Below, in pieces: positions 1 through 5,656 of a stretch of 5,656 bases of DNA; position 1 is the first letter of the stretch; each line of letters opens with the position of its first letter. The notes under the pieces are model-generated. The model was not told the origin of the DNA. It made no database searches and saw only the letters and a list, made by a program, of their open reading frames with translations. The stretch covers positions 1 through 5,656 of the forward strand of contig JABUUG010000095.1 of the NCBI GenBank assembly GCA_021443285.1, in the 5' to 3' direction. This stretch comes from Bacteroidaceae bacterium (lineage in GTDB: Bacteria > Bacteroidota > Bacteroidia > Bacteroidales > Bacteroidaceae). A program made the translations under genes and the position numbers.

Positions 1-1094
1 CGTTCTTCTGGGAATATGCAGAAGACGGAAACAGAAAGATGCAGCTGACTATAGTTGCGGTATCTGCGTTCTTCTTGTTTTTTGCTTTCAGGGGGTTTGT
101 CTTTTCCGATTGGACTAATTATTATTCGTACTTTGAGAATGTAGAATGGTATGATGTGCTGAGCTGGGAATTAGGCTCAGAGGATTTCTACGAACCGGGA
201 TTTGCCCTGTTGAACCTTATATGTAAAAGTGCATTTAATAATTTCCATTTCTTCGTTTTTGTCCATACGTCAATCGTGTTGGCCATTATTTTGTTGTTTT
301 TCAAGCAAAATAATATGCAGAACATACCGCTGGCACTTGCCATTTTCATAAGCTTTGGCGGACTGGGAATGACAATAAATCTAATGCGGAATTTGATATG
401 CATCGGCATCTTCCTTGTTTCCATTCCATACACAAGAGACAGAAGACCAGTGTATTACTTTGCCATGTGTACAGCCGCCCTTATGTTTCATTTTTCAGCA
501 ATCATATATTTCCCGTTATATTTCGTTCTGCACATTACAATCAACCGATGGATTTATTTAGGTGTTTTTCTGGCTCTAAACGTATTCTTCCTCAGCAAGG
601 CTTCAATATTTCTCACAATAGCGCATATGCTTGGTTTGGAAGAAGCATTTGTGTCAAGGATGAAGGCATATACCGAATTGATGTCTGCATCGCGCGGACT
701 GTCAATCGGATACCTTGAAAGGTTAGGAACGGGATGTCTGGTTTTCTTGTATTATGAGAAACTAAAAGAGGTGAGGAAAGGTCAGGAGATTTTCCTGAAC
801 TCTTTGTTATTGTATTATGTCGCAATATTTATGTTTGCGGAGTTTTCTGTACTAAGTAACCGATTGGGCAATCTATTCATTTTCAGTTACTGGATAATTT
901 GGTACGACATATTCAAGGTTTTCTCAATAAGCAACAACAGAAAGCTATTTGCATGTGCGGTATCCATATATTGTATACTTAAGATTCACCTGTCCATAAT
1001 AAACCCCACCCAGAAGTATGACAACATACTGTTTGGCGCAGAAACATACGAGCAAAGGCTCAGTACGTTCAATAAGACAATGATTGAAGAGTAA
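1..1094 (+). CDS. EpsG/Wzy-like polysaccharide polymerase, 5' partial
   Basis: Polytopic membrane protein of the EpsG family, the likely polymerase that joins lipid-linked repeat units on the outer face of the inner membrane. The frame stays open to the left edge (it reads FFWEYAEDGNRK before the first Met at 39), so the true start and probably the first membrane helix lie upstream; Met39 is not a credible start. Counting Met39 as residue 1, the family pattern is clear: an AFRGFVFSDWTNYY segment near residues 16-29 (the family's 'R...D...Y' loop), MRNLICIGIF near 114-123 matching the usual 'RQ.iA' motif but with Asn for Gln, FHFSAI at 150-155, and SNRLGNLFIFSYW in the C-terminal third. Roughly eight hydrophobic stretches are visible. 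The stop TAA shares its last base with the ATG of the next gene, so translation is probably coupled. The family call is firm; the polymerase role is inferred from family and context. Confidence 0.88.
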   Translation, partial: FFWEYAEDGNRKMQLTIVAVSAFFLFFAFRGFVFSDWTNYYSYFENVEWYDVLSWELGSEDFYEPGFALLNLICKSAFNNFHFFVFVHTSIVLAIILLFFKQNNMQNIPLALAIFISFGGLGMTINLMRNLICIGIFLVSIPYTRDRRPVYYFAMCTAALMFHFSAIIYFPLYFVLHITINRWIYLGVFLALNVFFLSKASIFLTIAHMLGLEEAFVSRMKAYTELMSASRGLSIGYLERLGTGCLVFLYYEKLKEVRKGQEIFLNSLLLYYVAIFMFAEFSVLSNRLGNLFIFSYWIIWYDIFKVFSISNNRKLFACAVSIYCILKIHLSIINPTQKYDNILFGAETYEQRLSTFNKTMIEE

Positions 1095-1945
1095 TGGCTT
1101 CATCAACAGCATTAGTCATAGTCATATATAATCCGACAGAGAATCAAAAGCAACAGCTGCTATGCATCTCTGATTCCTTTGAGGGGGTGATTGTCGATAA
1201 TTCCGACATTCCCTCATTTGAAGGAATGTATGTAGGCAAAATGCACTATGTGGCTAACCATGAAAACAAAGGAATAGCATACGCCCATAATTGTGGCTAT
1301 AAGATAATCTTCACATTACCTCACATCAAACATATCGTTACCTTTGACCAAGACAGCAGAATCACCACTGATTTGGTAAACGCATTGGTTGAGAATTATG
1401 AGGATATAGAAAAAGCTTTTCCCAATCTGTTTGCTTTAGGACCGACAACCATAAATGAGTCTAACAACGCGACCTATTCATCAATCATCCACAAAGATAA
1501 AGAGCCTGTAAGAGGTTTTATCAGGCGAAGAGAGATCAATTCTTCCGGATGCTGTATAAGTGTGGAGAAGCTTAAAGAGGTCGGTTTAGAAGACGAAAGG
1601 CTGTTTATAGATTTTGTGGACTGCGAGCTATGCTGGAGGGCTTATTCAAAGGGATATGTTTCCGGCATCACCAACAAGGTTACGATGAATCACAGAGTGG
1701 GAGTTAAAGACATCTTTATAGGTAAGTACCAAATAATAATATCGTCCCCCTTCAGATACTATTACCAATATCGCAACCATCTATGGCTTCTCCGAAGGAG
1801 TTATGTCCCAACCTTCTGGAAATTCTCCCAACTGATCAAACATCTTTGCCGTCTGATATATTTCCCTGTAGCATTAAAGGATGGCTGGAGTTGCGAAAAG
1901 CACATGCTAAAAGGCATCCGTGACGGATTAAGAAGATGCAAGTGA
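1094..1945 (+). CDS. GT2 glycosyltransferase, rhamnosyltransferase-like
   Basis: Cytoplasmic GT-A fold glycosyltransferase, 283 residues, resembling the RfbF/WbbL-like rhamnosyltransferase branch of family 2. Visible motifs in order are ALVIVIYNPT (residues 6-15, first beta strand), VIVDNSD (32-38, nucleotide binding), NKGIAYAHNCGY (the 'N.GiA.A.N.G' motif of this branch), FDQDS with D85 and D87 (the DXD-equivalent metal and nucleotide-sugar site), INSSGCCIS (148-156, acceptor-side SG loop) and LFIDFVDCELCWR (170-182) with the likely catalytic base D176. The tail has the FRYYYQYRN segment common to these enzymes and then a basic, aromatic stretch that may contact the membrane. The start is the ATG overlapping the previous TAA by one base; there is a one-base gap to the next gene. 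Cysteines at 153, 154, 177 and 180 cluster around the catalytic motifs. Donor and acceptor sugars cannot be read from sequence; rhamnose is only the commonest assignment for this branch. Confidence 0.9.
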   Translation: MASSTALVIVIYNPTENQKQQLLCISDSFEGVIVDNSDIPSFEGMYVGKMHYVANHENKGIAYAHNCGYKIIFTLPHIKHIVTFDQDSRITTDLVNALVENYEDIEKAFPNLFALGPTTINESNNATYSSIIHKDKEPVRGFIRRREINSSGCCISVEKLKEVGLEDERLFIDFVDCELCWRAYSKGYVSGITNKVTMNHRVGVKDIFIGKYQIIISSPFRYYYQYRNHLWLLRRSYVPTFWKFSQLIKHLCRLIYFPVALKDGWSCEKHMLKGIRDGLRRCK

Positions 1946-1946
1946 T

Positions 1947-2657
1947 ATGATAAGTGTTTGTATAGCGACATATAATGGTTCCGGATATATAGAACGCCAG
2001 CTACGTTCTATAGTCAGCCAATTGTCTGATACAGACGAGATCATCATTTCCGACGATGGTTCTTCTGATGACACAATACAGGTGATTGAGGCAATGGCAA
2101 TACCCCAGGTGAAGATTGTTTATAACGACAAGGAGCATGGATATACGCCAAACTTTGAGAATGCCTTAAGATATGCCAAAGGAGACATTATTATCCTTTC
2201 TGACCAGGACGATGAGTGGAAAGAAGGAAGGATATCTGTGTTCAAGGAAGTGCTCTCACACCATCATCTGGTTGCAAGCGACGCAGAGGTGGTTGACGAA
2301 AACAAGGTAACGATATATCCCTCGTATTTTAGCAGAAGGCGGCACTATTACGGATGGTTTGGCAATATGGTAAGTTTCGGGTATCTCGGATGTACACTTG
2401 CCTTTCGGAGAGAAATCCTCAAAAAAGCTTTGCCTTTCCCCCAAAACCATAAGATGTGTACCCACGACAACTGGCTGTTTATGGTTGCCTCCACCTTTTA
2501 TTCCACTGCTGTCATCGAGGACAATCTCCTGTATTACTTCAGAAGAGGCGATAACACCTCTGCCGGAGGGTTGAGACCTACCACAACACTGAGGTTCAAG
2601 GTTCAGTACAGGTTATATCTTCTGTATAATTTAGCAAAGAGAATCTGGTGGCGATGA
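1947..2657 (+). CDS. GT2 glycosyltransferase
   Basis: Compact 236-residue family 2 GT-A glycosyltransferase expected to act at the cytoplasmic membrane face on the growing lipid-linked oligosaccharide. It opens with ISVCIATYNGSGYIERQL (residues 2-19), followed by IIISDDGSSDDT (32-43, nucleotide-binding aspartates), LSDQDDEW (84-91, the metal-binding DXD-like motif), a LGCTLAFRR acceptor loop, and THDNW (172-176) with D174 in the usual catalytic-base position. The C-terminal YYFRRGDNTSAGG matches the 'YR.HG.N.S' motif of this subgroup. No membrane helix is evident. The start ATG lies one base after the preceding TGA, and the stop TGA overlaps the next start as ATGA, so expression is probably coupled on both sides. 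This subgroup includes enzymes annotated as alpha-1,3-rhamnosyltransferases, but the sugar is not determined here. Confidence 0.92.
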   Translation: MISVCIATYNGSGYIERQLRSIVSQLSDTDEIIISDDGSSDDTIQVIEAMAIPQVKIVYNDKEHGYTPNFENALRYAKGDIIILSDQDDEWKEGRISVFKEVLSHHHLVASDAEVVDENKVTIYPSYFSRRRHYYGWFGNMVSFGYLGCTLAFRREILKKALPFPQNHKMCTHDNWLFMVASTFYSTAVIEDNLLYYFRRGDNTSAGGLRPTTTLRFKVQYRLYLLYNLAKRIWWR

Positions 2658-3403
2658 AGATTTCGGTGATTACTGTAACATATAACAGCGGAAAGACCAT
2701 AGCCTCCACAATGGAGAGTGTTCTGAGCCAGACCTACAAGGATATCGAATATATCATTGTAGATGGCAACTCAGACGATGACACGATGAATATTGTAAAA
2801 CAGTATGAGCCGCGTTTTAACGGGAAGATGAGGTATATATCAGAAAAAGACAAGGGTATATACGATGCCATGAACAAGGGGATACTGATTAGTACCGGTG
2901 AGGTTGTGGGTATCCTGAACTCCGACGACTTCTACACATCTGGCAATGTTCTGGAGGAGGTTGCAAAAAACATCTCCGGTGTTGATGCCGTTTACGGAGA
3001 TGTTCACTTTGTATCATCGGACAACCTGGGCAAATGCGTCCGCTACTACAGTTCACGCATATTCAGGCCCTGGATACTGCGCTTTGGCATAATGCCAGCT
3101 CACCCCACATTCTACTGCCGCCGTGAATTGTACGAAAAATATGGCGTGTACTCTCTTGAATACAGGATAGCCTCAGATTACGACATGATGGTGCGCCTGT
3201 TTCATAAAGAAAAAATATCATACAGATACATACCGTTGGATTTTGTCACGATGCGTATGTGCGGCGTAAGCACACGTAACACGAAAAACCGCCTTATATT
3301 AACAAAAGAGGATGTTCAGGCCTGCCGTAAATATGGCTTAAGGACAAATATCCTGTTTGTTTCCATGAAATATTTTATCAAGATACTGGAACTCCGTTTC
3401 TAA
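2654..3403 (+). CDS. GT2 glycosyltransferase, WcaE/WfgS-like
   Basis: Family 2 GT-A glycosyltransferase of 249 residues, close in motif pattern to the WcaE/WfgS-like group found in colanic acid and O-antigen clusters. Motifs are MKISVITVTYNSGKTI (1-16), YIIVDGNSDDDT (33-44), SEKDKGIYDAMNKGI (the group's hallmark 'E.D.GiYDAMNKGi' segment), GILNSDDFY with D91 and D92 as the metal-binding pair, PAHPTFYCRRELYEKYG (acceptor region), and ASDYDMMVRL (173-182), whose D175 or D177 is the likely catalytic base. The start chosen is ATG at 2654, which overlaps the previous TGA in an ATGA junction and begins directly with the family's MKIS N-terminus. An in-frame GTG at 2648 would add only Met-Ala and is less likely. 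The gene ends in tandem stops, TAA then TAG. The sugar transferred is unknown. Confidence 0.93.
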   Translation: MKISVITVTYNSGKTIASTMESVLSQTYKDIEYIIVDGNSDDDTMNIVKQYEPRFNGKMRYISEKDKGIYDAMNKGILISTGEVVGILNSDDFYTSGNVLEEVAKNISGVDAVYGDVHFVSSDNLGKCVRYYSSRIFRPWILRFGIMPAHPTFYCRRELYEKYGVYSLEYRIASDYDMMVRLFHKEKISYRYIPLDFVTMRMCGVSTRNTKNRLILTKEDVQACRKYGLRTNILFVSMKYFIKILELRF

Positions 3404-3425
3404 TAGAACCCACCTACACAGTACG

Positions 3426-4490
3426 ATGAAGATATTGTTCGATCATCATTTGTTCATTACAAAGTTCGGGGGAGCCGCCAAGTACTTTGCGATGCTGGCA
3501 GCTTACCTGCCGGCGGACAGCTGGCGGACAACAGCCCTGTGGTCATTTAATGTCTATGCAAAAGAAAAAGGATTGTTTACCGTACACAAAAAACTGTTCA
3601 AGGGACAAGGGCGTCTGTCCAGCCTGTTAAATACAGGATACACAAACCATTGCATAGCTCATTCTCAATATGATGTTTTCCACCAGACGAATTTTGGCAC
3701 AGAGGGCCTGAATTATCTGAAAGACAAACCGATGGTGACCACATATCATGACAGGAACCTATCGACAATAGACCCGCACCCTGAAATTGTAAAGCGCCAG
3801 AAACAGTCTCTTCTACGGGCAGATGCAGTTGTATGTGTCAGCAATACCACCAAAAAGGACATGCTGGAGCTTTTTGATTTGGATGAGAAAAAAGTTCACG
3901 TCATCTATCACGGGATAGAAATCCCTGATTCAAAGCTGCTTCCCGAAGAAAAGATATTCGATTTCCCATACATACTTTATGTAGGGAGGCGTTCTGAATA
4001 CAAGAATTTCCCATCATTCCTGAAAGCATTTGCAGAGGTAAGAAGACTTCGGAAGGATATCAGATTAGTATGTACATACAAACCACTCACGCCAGAAGAA
4101 AAGATAGCTATAAAATCGCTGGGATTAGAGGGGTCTGTAGAACATGTCATGGCTGACGAGGCCACCATGAAGCGTCTTTATCGTGACTGTTTTATGTTTG
4201 TTTTCCCAAGCAAATACGAAGGCTTTGGTATGCCGATACTGGAGGCATGGGCTATGAATGCCCCCGTTGTTTTATCAGATGCAAGTTGTTTCCCAGAGAT
4301 AGCAGGTGACGCCGCGCTGTATTTTGACCCTTACAGCATTGAGGATATGCGAGACACAATGATAAGGGTAATTGACGATTCCCGTTTGCATGAATCCCTG
4401 AAAGAAAAGGGGGCAGAAAGAGTAAAGCGGTTTTCCTGGCAGCGGTGTGCAGATGAGCACATGGAAGTGTATAAAACTGTCATTAGGTAA
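3426..4490 (+). CDS. GT4-type glycosyltransferase (GT-B fold)
   Basis: Retaining GT-B glycosyltransferase of family 4, 354 residues, a normal full length. The N-terminal acceptor domain carries the glycine loop KFGGAAKYFAMLA (about residues 13-25), MVTTYHDRN and ADAVVCVSNTTKKDM, which is the usual 'ad.vi.vS..t..dl' segment, then VHVIYHGIEI at the domain junction. The C-terminal donor domain starts with ILYVGRRSEYKN (Y185-G187) and contains SKYEGFGMPILEAWA, where E265 and E273 form the E-x7-E motif that binds the nucleotide-sugar, followed by APVVLSDASCFPEIAGDAALYFDP. No membrane helix is seen. The gene follows the third GT2 gene after 22 bases without a visible promoter, so it is most likely in the same operon. 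Mannosyl- or glucosyltransferase activity is common in this group, but donor and linkage are not decided by the sequence. Confidence 0.93.
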   Translation: MKILFDHHLFITKFGGAAKYFAMLAAYLPADSWRTTALWSFNVYAKEKGLFTVHKKLFKGQGRLSSLLNTGYTNHCIAHSQYDVFHQTNFGTEGLNYLKDKPMVTTYHDRNLSTIDPHPEIVKRQKQSLLRADAVVCVSNTTKKDMLELFDLDEKKVHVIYHGIEIPDSKLLPEEKIFDFPYILYVGRRSEYKNFPSFLKAFAEVRRLRKDIRLVCTYKPLTPEEKIAIKSLGLEGSVEHVMADEATMKRLYRDCFMFVFPSKYEGFGMPILEAWAMNAPVVLSDASCFPEIAGDAALYFDPYSIEDMRDTMIRVIDDSRLHESLKEKGAERVKRFSWQRCADEHMEVYKTVIR

Positions 4491-4538
4491 TGAAGACGGA
4501 ACAAGAAATCCCCAAAGTATTCCAGACAACATCAAACC

Positions 4539-5492
4539 ATGAGGGCTAAGGAAAAGATAACAAAAAGCGTATTGCTGATTCTGCTTGTCGCGCTATTTGC
4601 ACAGTGTACCCAAGAGGATGCTTCCGGGCAGGTTTTGTCTCCGCTGACGGAAAAAAACAATGTGCTGCCTAAGAATGTTGACTCCCTGAGAGTGTTGGCG
4701 ATAGGGAACAGTTACGCAGACGATGCCACGCGCTATCTGAAACATATCGTCTCCTCTGCTGGCATTGATAACAAGAGACTGTGCATATATGTAGCCTCAC
4801 GTTCCGCCTATTCCCTGAAGCATTGGTATGATGTATATACGAGCAACGAGACTGTCGCGCTGAGACGGGATGTGGGTTTGATTGAAATGAAGAAGAATGC
4901 ATCCCTGCAAGAACTCTTTGCCCAGAACTGGGATATTATTGTTTTCCAGCAGTATAGCCGTGCATCTGACAACTTCTCCACATTCAATCCGTATCTGGAC
5001 AGATTGGCAAACGCAGCAGTCTCACTGTGTAAAAACAAGAATGTCTGCATAGCTTGGCACATGACCTGGAACTACTGGACGGGCTATGCGGACTATCCTG
5101 TAACTGAGGCCCGATATGACAAAATAGTGGAGGCTGCACGGGAGATGTCGGAGTCCAACAGAATACTGACAATCATCCCTACCGGCACCGCCATCGAGAA
5201 TGCCCGCCACTCTTCTTCCCTAAAGACAGGCCATGACTTGACCCGCGACGGCGTTCATCTTTCTTACGGCACAGGATGCTATATCGCAGCCTGCACATGG
5301 TTTGAGAAACTTATAAAACCATCTTTCGGCAAGGATTTAAGCACGACATCATTCACATGGGAGATACAGTCGTGGGAGTATGAGGACTCAAAATATGAGG
5401 CTGTTGCCGTAACGGAAGAGAACTACAAGCTGTGTCAGGCGTGCGCCGAGGCTGCCGTAAAAGTGCCGTTTGAAATAAGCCCTATCGAATAA
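4539..5492 (+). CDS. DUF4886 domain (SGNH hydrolase-like) probable lipoprotein
   Basis: Exported 317-residue protein of the DUF4886 family, which is related to SGNH/GDSL hydrolases. The N-terminus is a basic stretch (MRAKEKITK), a hydrophobic core (residues 10-21) and Cys23, so it reads as a lipoprotein signal; however, Gln occupies -1 of the lipobox (LFAQ-C), where Gly, Ala or Ser is usual. Glu and Asp follow at 26-27, loosely like the acidic export signals of Bacteroidota surface lipoproteins. Family blocks are LAIGNSYADDATRYL with S58 as predicted nucleophile, WDIIVFQQYS (131-140), IAWHMTWNYW (171-180), IIPTGTAIENAR, and RDGVHLS with D237 and H240 completing the predicted triad. The expected block II glycine segment is replaced by ASRSAYSLKHW. 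It lies 48 bases after the glycosyltransferase gene and ends the cluster. An esterase acting on polysaccharide acyl groups is plausible but inferred; family substrates are not established. Confidence 0.9.
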   Translation: MRAKEKITKSVLLILLVALFAQCTQEDASGQVLSPLTEKNNVLPKNVDSLRVLAIGNSYADDATRYLKHIVSSAGIDNKRLCIYVASRSAYSLKHWYDVYTSNETVALRRDVGLIEMKKNASLQELFAQNWDIIVFQQYSRASDNFSTFNPYLDRLANAAVSLCKNKNVCIAWHMTWNYWTGYADYPVTEARYDKIVEAAREMSESNRILTIIPTGTAIENARHSSSLKTGHDLTRDGVHLSYGTGCYIAACTWFEKLIKPSFGKDLSTTSFTWEIQSWEYEDSKYEAVAVTEENYKLCQACAEAAVKVPFEISPIE

Positions 5493-5500
5493 AGGTAGGG
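5480..5500 (+). other. Small hairpin spanning the DUF4886 stop codon
   Basis: CCCTATC (5480-5486) can pair with GGTAGGG (5494-5500), giving a 7-bp stem with one G-T wobble and a 7-base loop that contains the TAA stop. No run of T follows, so it does not look like a classical intrinsic terminator. It may protect the mRNA 3' end or be chance. Pairing was found by eye and its stability was not computed. Confidence 0.3.
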
Positions 5501-5518
5501 GACTATAAATTGAAAAGT

Positions 5519-5614
5519 GGAGTTAATGGGGAGTTTTTATGTGTAGTGAAGGGGAGTTAATGGGGAGTTTTTATGTGTAGTGAAGGGGAGTTAATGGGGA
5601 GTTAATGTGGAGTT
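5519..5614 (+). repeat. Phased GGAGTT array with two perfect 34-bp tandem repeats
   Basis: Two identical 34-bp units lie head to tail at 5521-5554 and 5555-5588. A third copy begins at 5589, keeps the first 15 bases (AGTTAATGGGGAGTT) and then diverges. Within the array the hexamer GGAGTT occurs seven times, starting at 5519, 5530, 5553, 5564, 5587, 5598 and 5609, so the spacings are 11, 23, 11, 23, 11 and 11 bases, close to whole helical turns. The array is G- and T-rich on this strand, with almost no C, and encodes nothing beyond six-codon ATG frames. It begins 26 bases after the last gene's stop. Possible roles are a phased protein-binding array, the 3' untranslated region of the operon, or a slippage-generated repeat; none is demonstrated. 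Confidence 0.9.
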
Positions 5615-5656
5615 AAAGTGACAAATGACTTCTGCGCAAAAAGGTAATGTCACTTT
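5615..5656. repeat. 42-bp imperfect palindrome at window edge
   Basis: AAAGTGACA (5615-5623) is perfectly repeated in inverted orientation as TGTCACTTT (5648-5656), with 24 bases between. The two-fold axis falls inside a central TGCGCA (5633-5638), itself palindromic, flanked by TT-C and A-AA bases that extend the symmetry with one mismatch pair per side. The left arm begins in the tail of the GGAGTTAAAG unit, so it directly abuts the repeat array. The right arm stops exactly at the window end, so outer symmetry may continue. It could be a bidirectional terminator hairpin, an operator for a dimeric protein or a recombination site. The inverted repeat is certain; its role is unknown. Confidence 0.75.

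Noticed and set aside
39..41. ATG as the true start of the EpsG-like gene
   Set aside because: The frame is open to the window edge and the family normally has more N-terminal sequence, so the start is upstream of the window.
398..718. 106-codon frame on the + strand inside the EpsG-like gene
   Set aside because: It lies wholly within a gene with clear family motifs and its translation resembles no protein family; a shadow of the other frame.
2648..2650. GTG as start of the third GT2 gene
   Set aside because: ATG at 2654 forms the usual ATGA overlap with the previous stop and gives the canonical MKIS N-terminus; the GTG adds only two residues.
4490..4549. 19-codon frame MKTEQEIPKVFQTTSNHEG starting on the TAATG of the GT4 gene
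   Set aside because: It is short, hydrophilic, without a recognisable motif, and overlaps the start of the DUF4886 gene. It could act as a coupling leader, but nothing supports that.
4669..5210. Several overlapping minus-strand frames of 62-84 codons opposite the DUF4886 gene
   Set aside because: They are antisense to a gene with intact conserved blocks, overlap one another and show no coherent protein features.
5526..5580. Six-codon frames MGSFYV repeated in each 34-bp unit
   Set aside because: They follow automatically from the repeat sequence and are too short to support as genes.
5521..5603. CRISPR array
   Set aside because: The 34-bp units are directly adjacent with no variable spacers, and no cas gene is present.
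5615..5656. Invertible promoter repeat or insertion-sequence terminal repeat
   Set aside because: The arms are only 24 bases apart, leaving no room for a promoter or transposase, and no Bacteroides-type promoter (TTTG then TAnnTTTG) was found in the segment.

Overview
The window is the 3' part of a surface-polysaccharide (capsule, exopolysaccharide or O-antigen) biosynthesis cluster, with every gene on the + strand. The moderate GC, lack of strong Shine-Dalgarno sequences, DUF4886 lipoprotein and gene style all point to a gut Bacteroidales bacterium (Bacteroides, Phocaeicola, Parabacteroides or Prevotella type). That placement is inference from protein and sequence style; no taxonomic marker gene is present.

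Layout: (1) 1-1094, an EpsG/Wzy-like multi-spanning membrane protein whose 5' end lies outside the window; (2) 1094-1945, a rhamnosyltransferase-like GT2 enzyme; (3) 1947-2657, a second GT2 enzyme with DDGSSDDT and DQDDEW motifs; (4) 2654-3403, a third GT2 enzyme of the WcaE/WfgS-like type; (5) 3426-4490, a GT4-type GT-B glycosyltransferase; (6) 4539-5492, a DUF4886 (SGNH-hydrolase-like) protein with a lipoprotein-like signal; (7) 5493-5656, noncoding DNA holding a phased GGAGTT repeat array and a 42-bp imperfect palindrome that reaches the window edge.

The first four genes are packed with overlaps of 1 or 4 bases or a 1-base gap, and the last two follow after 22 and 48 bases. One transcript is therefore likely. 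The working model is that four transferases extend a lipid-linked oligosaccharide in the cytoplasm, the EpsG-like protein polymerises it, and the exported DUF4886 protein may trim or de-esterify the glycan. The initiating sugar transferase, flippase, export proteins and promoter are not here and presumably lie upstream.

The coding part looks like an ordinary, variable Bacteroidales glycan locus. The least explained parts are the 3' noncoding array and palindrome, and the role of the DUF4886 protein at the end of the cluster.
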